Source of the DNA: Neisseriaceae bacterium
GTDB lineage: Bacteria > Pseudomonadota > Gammaproteobacteria > Burkholderiales > UBA11063
Assembly: GCA_947499925.1 (NCBI GenBank)
Contig: CANMQR010000068.1
Location: 1 to 5,111, forward strand
Direction: 5' to 3'
DNA: 5,111 nucleotides
Shown: in pieces, positions 1-5,111 of the stretch
How the letters are laid out: the number at the start of each line of letters is the position of its first letter
How positions within the stretch are numbered: the first letter of the stretch is position 1
Notes under the pieces: model-generated
What the model was told of the DNA's origin: nothing
The model's input: only the letters and a program-made list of their open reading frames with translations
The model's database searches: none
Translations under genes and position numbers: made by a program

Positions 1-1
1 T

Positions 2-796
2 AAACCTGTTAAGAACAAAGATGGTGACTTATGCAGCTTGATACTTGATATGTGGCTAGAGCGTAATAATAAAGGTTGGCGCTCAATTCAAGCTGATTTA
101 AAAGAATATCATGAGCTAACAATAAATCACAAAAAATTGAGGCGGATCATGAGAATATTAGGTATTAGAGGTATATCACCCAAGAAGAATACAAGCAAAA
201 GCAATAAGGCACACTACAAGTATCCATATGGGCTTAAAGGTTTGGAAATATGTAGAGCCAATATGGCATGGTGTAGTGATATTAGTTATATCAAGCTGCC
301 TCAAGGTCATGTATATGTTGTTGCTATTTATAGTCGTATGATACTGGACTATGAAGTAAGTAATACTTTAGATACAGATTTTTGTATTAGATGTTTAGAA
401 CGATGTATTAACAAATATGGGGTTCCCGCAATATTTAATACTGACCAAGGAGTTCAATATACAAGCGATGCCTGGATTAGCATGTTGAAACAACATGATA
501 TTATGATAAGTATGGATGGTAAAGGGCGTTGGGCAGATAATATTTGGATTGAACGCATTTGGCGCACAATTAAGTACGAATGTATTCATTTGGCTGGAAT
601 TGAAAGTTTAATTGAATTAAAGGCTGAGCTTCAAAAATATATCTTTTACTATAATAACAGGAGGCTGCATTCTAGTTTAGGATATAAACAACCAGCAAAA
701 TATTATGCGGCTAATATAGAAGAAAACGGCAATAAAGATTATTTGGTTTATTGCAAGCTAGATAAAAACGCAGCAACCATAAAGGAAGCTGCTTAA
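2..796 (+). CDS. IS3-family transposase OrfB (5'-partial)
   Basis: This is the DDE transposase (integrase-like) subunit of an IS3-family insertion sequence, which cuts and joins the element's ends. The frame is open to the left edge, so the true start lies outside; 264 residues are visible against roughly 270-290 for a full OrfB. Counting from nt 2, an HTH_21-type helix-turn-helix region spans about residues 25-57 (GWRSIQADL ... LRRIMRILGI), followed by the usual YPYGLKGL linker and an rve catalytic domain. The catalytic triad is intact: D93 in WCSDISYI, D148 in FNTDQG and E184 in WIERIWR, giving the canonical 35-residue D-to-E spacing. The C-terminus has the expected FYYNNRRLHSSLGYKQPAKYY. 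One oddity is VAI-YSR at nt 317-337, where relatives have about three more residues (VAI-xDW-YSR). OrfA, if present, lies off the left edge. Family assignment is very secure; the subgroup is not determined. Confidence 0.93.
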   Translation, partial: KPVKNKDGDLCSLILDMWLERNNKGWRSIQADLKEYHELTINHKKLRRIMRILGIRGISPKKNTSKSNKAHYKYPYGLKGLEICRANMAWCSDISYIKLPQGHVYVVAIYSRMILDYEVSNTLDTDFCIRCLERCINKYGVPAIFNTDQGVQYTSDAWISMLKQHDIMISMDGKGRWADNIWIERIWRTIKYECIHLAGIESLIELKAELQKYIFYYNNRRLHSSLGYKQPAKYYAANIEENGNKDYLVYCKLDKNAATIKEAA

Positions 797-830
797 TTAA
801 ATGATTATTTCTGTGAAGTGATAAAGTTGG

Positions 831-850
831 TATTGACAACGGGGCTCATC
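831..850 (+). repeat. Probable right terminal inverted repeat of the IS3-family element
   Basis: The segment TATTGACAACGGGGCTCA lies about 35 nt after the OrfB stop. It resembles the right ends of many IS3-family elements as I recall them (TTGACAA.GGGG ... CA). The left end is outside the window, so the inverted repeat and the 3-4 bp target duplication cannot be checked. The exact outer base is uncertain, perhaps 848-851. Confidence 0.35.
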
Positions 851-913
851 ATATACTTTACGTAATGGTAATATTAGAATAATTGCAGTACGTCCAGCAA
901 CTAGGAATGAAAG

Positions 914-946
914 ATGTCAAGCCCAATTTGAAAGAGGGCTTGACGT
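914..946 (-). terminator. Hairpin terminator, probably of efp
   Basis: GTCAAGCCC at 916-924 pairs perfectly with GGGCTTGAC at 936-944. The stem extends by one G-T wobble and one A-T pair (914-915 with 945-946), around an 11-nt loop. Read on the minus strand it begins about 20 nt after the efp stop codon and is followed by ATCTTTCATTCC, a short, imperfect T stretch. On the plus strand no T run follows. It is therefore best read as an intrinsic terminator for efp, though the weak U tract leaves room for a simple 3'-end stabilising hairpin. Confidence 0.5.
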
Positions 947-964
947 AGAATACGATGTATAGAG

Positions 965-1540
965 TTATTTTTTCTCTTTATAACGCTCTGAGTATTCTCT
1001 AGTAGCAGTTTTTAGAACAATTTTTTCGCCAAGGTTGACAAAAGAAGGAACAACCACGCGGATACCAATATCAAGTATTGCTGGTTTATCCATTGCTGTT
1101 GCTGTGGCTCCTTTGATTTGTGGGTCGGTTTCTACAACAGTACATACGATTGTTGTTGGGAATTCAACCGCAAGAACTCCACCATCAACCAATTTAAGTG
1201 TTACATTAATACCATCTGATAAAAATACAACATCATCTCCGATTATATCTGGAGTAACTGTAATTTGGCTATAGTCTTGCATATTCATAAATACGTAATC
1301 TTCGCCTTCTTTATACAAGAAAGAGCATTCTAACTCTTCTGTTGATAAACGTTCAACCGCATCAGTTGATCTAAAGGCAACTTGAGCCTTTGAGCCTGTT
1401 TGAATGTTTCTCATTTCCGTTTGTATAAATGCACCACCACCAGTTCCTGATTTGACTGTACGAGTACCTAATACTGCAAATTGACGGCCGTCATGCTGAA
1501 TAATCCAACCTGTACGTAGATCTACTGCTTTTTCTTTCAT
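965..1540 (-). CDS. efp: Elongation factor P
   Basis: EF-P binds between the ribosomal P and E sites and promotes peptide-bond formation at polyproline stretches. The 191-residue length is normal. Domain I (about 1-63) is the KOW-like fold, domain II (about 68-126) and domain III (about 130-187) are OB folds. Domain III carries the family signature at K152-G171 (KPA, four residues, G-I-R-V-x-V-P ... G), preceded by ETDPQIKGATA at 137-147. The start ATG has an AAGGA Shine-Dalgarno sequence with a 7-nt spacer. The notable oddity is the domain I loop at residues 30-38, K-S-G-T-G-G-G-A-F, where most bacteria have [K/Q]-P-G-K-G-[G/Q]-A-[Y/F]: the tip lysine that is normally beta-lysylated (or otherwise modified) is replaced by threonine or glycine, and the loop is one residue longer. 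The glycosyltransferase gene lies 77 nt upstream in the same direction. A hairpin terminator follows. Identity is essentially certain; whether it is modified is unknown. Confidence 0.96.
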   Translation of the reverse strand: MKEKAVDLRTGWIIQHDGRQFAVLGTRTVKSGTGGGAFIQTEMRNIQTGSKAQVAFRSTDAVERLSTEELECSFLYKEGEDYVFMNMQDYSQITVTPDIIGDDVVFLSDGINVTLKLVDGGVLAVEFPTTIVCTVVETDPQIKGATATAMDKPAILDIGIRVVVPSFVNLGEKIVLKTATREYSERYKEKK

Positions 1541-1547
1541 ATTGGTT

Positions 1548-1552
1548 TCCTT
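1548..1552 (-). promoter_or_regulatory. Shine-Dalgarno site of efp
   Basis: Read on the minus strand this is AAGGA, in the context AAAAAGGAAACCAAT-ATG. The 7-nt spacer to the ATG at 1540-1538 is optimal and fixes the efp start. Confidence 0.75.
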
Positions 1553-1573
1553 TTTATTTTGTTACAGGTAGTA

Positions 1574-1603
1574 ATTGTACACTATTTTAAATGAAATACA
1601 TAA
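1574..1603 (-). promoter_or_regulatory. Candidate efp promoter
   Basis: On the minus strand TACAAT (1579-1574) is a good -10 match. The best upstream partner, TTATGT (1603-1598), at 18-nt spacing, is a poor -35. It lies in the 77-nt gap between the glycosyltransferase stop and efp, so efp could have its own promoter or be read through from upstream. The base composition is so AT-rich that such matches are expected by chance. Confidence 0.25.
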
Positions 1604-1617
1604 GCTACTTAATTAAT

Positions 1618-2310
1618 TTATTCGTGGTGTAAAATCCATCGTTGAATTTCATTGGTTTCTTCTTCTGCAGCTAGGTATTGATTCAAAGATGTATTTGCGT
1701 CATGAAATCGATAACGTAGCATAAGCTCAGCTAAATTTGTGCCCATAATATTGTGTTCAAAAACAAGTCTCGCAAATAAATCATAATCTGCACATACTTT
1801 ATAGGATGGGTTATACCTTAAGGTATTTAGAGCTGAACTTCGAAACATAACGCTTGGGTTTAGAAATGGTACACCATCAAAAAAACTTTGCTTTAGCTCT
1901 TCAACTGTTGAAGAAGCTGGGTAATTTAACAAAGCACTAGTATCATCTGGGTAAAACCCTTCTGCTTGCCCACCAACAAAACCGTAGTGAGGGTTATCTT
2001 CCAAAAATTGAATTTGTTGTTCAAATCTCGTTTTAATACAAATATCATCATGATCCATCATAGCAATAAAAGTACCTTTTGCGCGTTCAATCCCAAGGTT
2101 TGAAGCAATAGCTATACCACGATTTTTCCCACATGGTATCCAAATAATTCTATTGTCATTATAGTTTTTAATAATATCACGTATCCTTTGGTTATCATTT
2201 GGGCTATCGTTGACAATTAAAAACTCGAAATGGGGAAACGTCTGAGTAAGAATACTATTGATCGCTTCTTTTAAATAAATTTCATTAGTTTGGTATACTG
2301 GCATTATCAC
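1618..2310 (-). CDS. Family 2 glycosyltransferase, short, with unusual N-terminus
   Basis: This is a GT-A fold family 2 glycosyltransferase, an enzyme class that moves a sugar from a nucleotide-sugar donor onto a glycan or lipid acceptor, usually for surface polysaccharide. From the GTG at 2310 it is 230 residues. Visible motifs are VIMPVY (beta 1), LIVNDSP with D35, NRGIAIASNLGIERAKG at 63-79, the metal/nucleotide DxD motif in MMDHDD (D86-D89), FLNPSVMFR at 149-157, CADYDLFARL at 173-182 (acceptor side, probable base), and an R-x-H-type end (LRYRFHDANTS). No membrane segment is seen. The reading frame continues upstream of the GTG as INIKLS, the usual start of beta 1, but with ATT at 2328-2326 where ATG is expected and an in-frame stop at 2343-2341. 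Starting at ATT would give 236 residues and a better ribosome site (AGGATGAG at 2342-2335). Donor and acceptor cannot be deduced. It precedes efp on the same strand. Confidence 0.88.
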   Translation of the reverse strand: MIMPVYQTNEIYLKEAINSILTQTFPHFEFLIVNDSPNDNQRIRDIIKNYNDNRIIWIPCGKNRGIAIASNLGIERAKGTFIAMMDHDDICIKTRFEQQIQFLEDNPHYGFVGGQAEGFYPDDTSALLNYPASSTVEELKQSFFDGVPFLNPSVMFRSSALNTLRYNPSYKVCADYDLFARLVFEHNIMGTNLAELMLRYRFHDANTSLNQYLAAEEETNEIQRWILHHE

Positions 2311-2511
2311 GCTTAGTTTGATATTAATATGAATCTCATCCTATATATAGAAATTTTAGTCTATGTATTTTATACAATTGGTATTCTAACAGATCTGCGA
2401 TTTCGTAATAAAAATTAGATATAATATTATTTGGTATGATATAATCACGCCCGTTACAGGTGTGGTATTTATTGGGTGACTAATATGCATATAAAATTAA
2501 GATTTGCCATG

Positions 2512-2520
2512 TGGTATAAT
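2512..2520 (+). promoter_or_regulatory. Candidate extended -10 promoter of tssH
   Basis: TGGTATAAT is a perfect extended -10 element (TGn followed by TATAAT). No good -35 lies 16-18 nt upstream (TAAAAT-like sequence only), as is typical of extended -10 promoters. Transcription would start near 2527 and leave a leader of about 105 nt before the tssH ATG. A second similar element, TGGTATGAT at 2432-2440, overlaps TATAAT at 2440-2445. Confidence 0.4.
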
Positions 2521-2622
2521 TAGTAAAGTTTTAAATGAGATAGATATTAACTAATAAAATAGTGTGTTTTTTCAAATGTATTATTTAATTTGTAGCAAAA
2601 TTAAGTTGTATAAATTATAGTT

Positions 2623-2629
2623 AGGAAAG
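2623..2629 (+). promoter_or_regulatory. Shine-Dalgarno site of tssH
   Basis: AGGAAAG lies with its AGGA core 6 nt before the ATG at 2633. An in-frame TAG at 2618-2620 precedes it, so this ATG is the first possible start in the frame. Confidence 0.75.
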
Positions 2630-2632
2630 AAT

Positions 2633-5111
2633 ATGGTCGCAACTGATATTAAAGCGTTATTTATGCATTTAAATGGTTTTTGTAGTTTATCTATGCAAAA
2701 CGCTATTGGTTATTCCGTATCAAGATCTCATTATGAGGTTACAGTTGAGCATTTACTATTTAAAATGTTAGAAGATAATGATAGTGATTTAGTATTGATT
2801 TTGTCTAAATTAGGTATTGATACTGGTAGAGTACAAAAAGCGATCGTTCACGCTCTTGAAGATTATACTACTGCTAATTCAGCAAAACCTGTTTTCTCAC
2901 CGCAGTTATTAGACTTAATTCAGGATGCATGGATTATTTCATCTATTGATTTATCAGGAAAACGAATAAGAAGTGGGGCTATACTCCTAGCGTTTTTAGC
3001 AAGATCCGTATTTTATTCTACAGGATATTATGCAGATTTATTTAAAAATATAGATAAAAATTTATTATTAAAAGAGTTTGGAGATTTAACTAGCTTATCA
3101 AAAGAAAATAGCTTCCCAGATAGTTCTTCAAATGATGATTCAACAGGTGGTGTAGATACGGAAGTTGGTACTAACGAAGGATTTATTAAAAGATTTTGTA
3201 CTGATTTTACACAATTAGCAAAAGATGGGCATATAGACCCAGTATTTGGTCGTGATGAAGAGCTTAGAATGGTAATTGAGATTTTAGCTCGAAGACGTAA
3301 AAATAACCCAATTTGTGTGGGTGAACCAGGAGTTGGTAAAACTTCAATTGTTGAAGGTTTGGCTCTTCGAGTTATTCGTGATGATGTACCTGACTTATTG
3401 AAAGGCGTAAGAATAATTGGCCTTGACATGGGGGCTCTTGAAGCTGGTGCTGGAGTTAAGGGCGAGTTTGAAAATAGACTGCGCGGTGTAATTAATGAAA
3501 TTAAATCTAGTTCACAAAAGATAATACTGTTTATAGATGAAGCTCATATGTTAATTGGGGCTGGTGGCGCAGCTGGAGGAAGTGATGCTGCTAACTTACT
3601 AAAACCATCATTAGCAAGGGGTGAATTAAGAACTATAGCAGCTACTACTTGGAAAGAATATAAGAAATATTTTGAAAAAGATCCCGCATTAACTAGACGA
3701 TTCCAGTTAGTTAAGCTTGAAGAGCCTAGCGTTTCAACAGCAATATTGATTCTTCGTGGTATCAAAGATAGTTATGAAAATTCACATCAAGTTATTATTC
3801 GTGATGATGCAATTGAAACTGCGGCTAAATTGTCTGATAGATATATAACGGAGCGTTTTTTACCAGATAAAGCAATAGATTTACTTGACACAGCTTGCGC
3901 TAGAATTAAAATCAATTTGTCAGCAAAACCGGCTAAATTAGATGATAGCGAACGCAAGATTTCAGCTTTGGAGCGTGCAATAGACTCTATGGAAAGAGAT
4001 AAGCTAAACGGTACCACTATTGATGAAGAAAAGCTTGATGAACTAGTTCAGCAAAAAGAAGAGTTGCTACAATCATCTGAAGCGCTTCATAAACATTGGC
4101 TTAAAGAAAAAGAAGTAGTGCTAGAGATTTTGGAAATAAGAAAACATCTTATGGAACAAAAATTGTTGAAAAATGACAAAGCAGTTTCAAAACTTACAAA
4201 AGATCTGAAGAGTACTGAAACCAAACTTAAGAAGATACAAGGAGTAGATTCTTTAATTAAGATAGAGGTAGATCCTGATGCGGTAGCTAGTGTTGTTGCT
4301 GATTGGACAGGGGTTCCCTTAGGTAAAATGCAACGTGATGAAGGTGGCTTATTGCTTAATCTAGAAGATAGATTGCATGAAGTTATTCAAGGTCAAGAGC
4401 ATGCGCTTACTATAGTTTCTGATTCGATTCGTGCTGCAAAACTTGGGCTTAAAAACCCAGAGCAACCTCTAGGAGTGTTTTTATTTGTAGGCCCTAGTGG
4501 AACTGGAAAAACAGAGTTTAGTCTAACTTTAGCCGATTTGTTTTTTGGCAACAAAAAAAGTATTATAACAATAAATATGAGTGAATTTCAAGAAAGCCAT
4601 TCTGTTAGTAGATTGGTGGGTTCACCTCCGGGATATGTGGGATATGGCGAGGGCGGCATGCTAACAGAAGCGGTTAGACAAAACCCTTATTCGGTGGTTT
4701 TATTAGATGAAGCTGAAAAAGCGCATATTGATGTTTTAAATGTTTTTTATCAAATATTTGATAAAGGTATTGCTAATGATGGTGAAGGTAAGGAAATAAA
4801 TTTCAAAAACACTATTATTATTCTAACTAGTAATTTAGCATCAAGTCTTATCCAGGATATGACTGATAAGTCTTTAGGTAAGGATCAAATAACAGTTACT
4901 AGTGTGGTTGAGGCAATAAATCCACTTTTAAGCGCTCATTTCAAACCGGCGCTACTCGCTCGGATGAATGTAGTGCCGTTTTATAGTCTTAATAAAGATG
5001 CTATGAATAAGATTGTGGAGCAAAAACTTGGCCATATTCAAAGAAGACTTTTTGAAAATAACAAAATGGTATTAACCTACTCACCAAAAGTAATGCAAAC
5101 AATAATAGATA
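2633..5111 (+). CDS. tssH: Type VI secretion ATPase TssH/ClpV (3'-partial)
   Basis: TssH (ClpV) is the hexameric cytosolic unfoldase that pulls apart contracted TssB/TssC sheaths so that the type VI injection machine can be rebuilt. The frame is open through the right edge; 826 residues are visible against roughly 860-900 usually, so only the end of the C-terminal lid is missing. The N-domain (about 1-155) has the ClpV-type SRSHYEVTVEHLL (30-42) and GKRIRSGAILLAFL, not the ClpB form. A low-complexity Ser/Asp-rich linker follows (about 155-183). AAA-1 has Walker A GEPGVGKT (230-237), Walker B FIDEAH (D302, E303) and the DPALTRRF arginine-finger region. A coiled-coil middle domain spans about 437-535. 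AAA-2 has Walker A GPSGTGKT (620-627) and Walker B LLDEAEKAH (D692, E693). The AAA-1 pore loop reads GAGVKGEFE (272-280) without the aromatic residue of ClpB, while AAA-2 has GSPPGYVGYG (663-672). All catalytic motifs look intact. ClpB is the main alternative and is disfavoured by these features. Other T6SS genes are expected to the right. Confidence 0.93.
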   Translation, partial: MVATDIKALFMHLNGFCSLSMQNAIGYSVSRSHYEVTVEHLLFKMLEDNDSDLVLILSKLGIDTGRVQKAIVHALEDYTTANSAKPVFSPQLLDLIQDAWIISSIDLSGKRIRSGAILLAFLARSVFYSTGYYADLFKNIDKNLLLKEFGDLTSLSKENSFPDSSSNDDSTGGVDTEVGTNEGFIKRFCTDFTQLAKDGHIDPVFGRDEELRMVIEILARRRKNNPICVGEPGVGKTSIVEGLALRVIRDDVPDLLKGVRIIGLDMGALEAGAGVKGEFENRLRGVINEIKSSSQKIILFIDEAHMLIGAGGAAGGSDAANLLKPSLARGELRTIAATTWKEYKKYFEKDPALTRRFQLVKLEEPSVSTAILILRGIKDSYENSHQVIIRDDAIETAAKLSDRYITERFLPDKAIDLLDTACARIKINLSAKPAKLDDSERKISALERAIDSMERDKLNGTTIDEEKLDELVQQKEELLQSSEALHKHWLKEKEVVLEILEIRKHLMEQKLLKNDKAVSKLTKDLKSTETKLKKIQGVDSLIKIEVDPDAVASVVADWTGVPLGKMQRDEGGLLLNLEDRLHEVIQGQEHALTIVSDSIRAAKLGLKNPEQPLGVFLFVGPSGTGKTEFSLTLADLFFGNKKSIITINMSEFQESHSVSRLVGSPPGYVGYGEGGMLTEAVRQNPYSVVLLDEAEKAHIDVLNVFYQIFDKGIANDGEGKEINFKNTIIILTSNLASSLIQDMTDKSLGKDQITVTSVVEAINPLLSAHFKPALLARMNVVPFYSLNKDAMNKIVEQKLGHIQRRLFENNKMVLTYSPKVMQTIID

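Larger units (their letters stand above)
2344..2632. other. Divergent intergenic region between glycosyltransferase and tssH
   Basis: This stretch of about 290 bases is very AT-rich and contains no credible gene, tRNA or CRISPR repeat. It has several plus-strand TATAAT-like boxes (2420-2425, 2440-2445, 2515-2520), a direct repeat GATATAAT at 2418-2425 and 2438-2445, and four copies of TGGTAT (2379, 2432, 2463, 2512), two within the longer TGTGGTAT. It must hold the promoters for two divergent genes. I found no convincing minus-strand promoter; TATAAA at 2374-2369 (minus) is the best -10-like box and lacks a -35 partner. Confidence 0.6.

Noticed and set aside
395..589. Minus-strand open frame inside the transposase
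   Set aside because: It is antisense to the most conserved part of the catalytic domain and encodes nothing recognisable.
1035..1274. Plus-strand open frame inside efp
   Set aside because: It is the shadow of efp, with no family resemblance and no ribosome site.
2341..2350. Palindrome CTATATATAG just upstream of the glycosyltransferase
   Set aside because: It is a simple alternating AT tract that readily occurs by chance; no second half-site or regulator gene supports an operator.
1561..2461. Nine-base repeat GTTACAGGT at 1561-1569 and 2453-2461, flanking the glycosyltransferase gene
   Set aside because: The two copies are in direct orientation around the gene, which hints at an insertion unit, but nine bases with no extension on either side is too weak to call an attachment or target duplication.
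2485..2523. A 12-codon open frame in the intergenic region
   Set aside because: It is too short to support, overlaps the candidate promoter, and similar frames arise often in such DNA.
3028..4017. Three open frames on the minus strand (3028-3429, 3544-3765, 3787-4017)
   Set aside because: They lie antisense within the conserved tssH coding sequence, show Ser/Leu-rich low-information proteins and no recognisable domain.
2633..5111. ClpB disaggregase as the identity of the large AAA+ protein
   Set aside because: The N-domain (SRSHYEVTVEHLL, KRIRSG) and the AAA-1 pore loop lacking an aromatic residue fit TssH/ClpV, and the middle domain is of the shorter kind.
1..5111. tRNA, rRNA, CRISPR array or riboswitch
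   Set aside because: No cloverleaf, rRNA-like segment, regularly spaced repeat or known aptamer core was seen on either strand.

Overview
The window is AT-rich chromosomal DNA from what looks like an alphaproteobacterium, quite possibly a host-associated one such as a Holosporales- or Rickettsiales-like symbiont. The main pointer is elongation factor P, whose C-terminal domain (KPA-x4-G-I-R-V-x-VP) and 'FRSTDAVER' segment follow the alphaproteobacterial pattern as I remember it. The lineage is an inference; no rRNA or tRNA gene is present to test it.

Layout: (1) 1 to about 850, the 3' part of an IS3-family insertion sequence. It holds an OrfB transposase cut by the left window edge and a probable right terminal inverted repeat. 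(2) 914-946, a strong hairpin between the IS and efp, best read as the efp terminator. (3) 965-1540, minus strand, efp. (4) 1618-2310, minus strand, a short family 2 glycosyltransferase lying 77 nt upstream of efp in the same direction. (5) about 2344-2632, a divergent, very AT-rich intergenic region with several promoter-like elements. (6) 2633 to the right edge, plus strand, a large AAA+ unfoldase recognised as TssH/ClpV, the type VI secretion sheath-recycling ATPase. It is missing only its extreme C-terminus because the window ends.

The genes do not form one pathway. efp is translation housekeeping and the glycosyltransferase is a cell-surface or polysaccharide type enzyme. TssH is the one gene of a contractile type VI secretion system (T6SS) in view, and its partners, if present, should lie to the right. 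The IS at the left marks the area as open to rearrangement.

The points most worth a second look are: an EF-P whose modification loop has no lysine or arginine at the tip (K-S-G-T-G-G-G-A-F); a glycosyltransferase whose conserved first beta strand is encoded upstream of the first usable start codon, with an ATT where an ATG would be expected; a transposase with an apparent three-residue in-frame deletion despite an intact D-D-35-E triad; and a T6SS ATPase in an AT-rich alphaproteobacterial background. No wholly new system can be demonstrated from this window alone.
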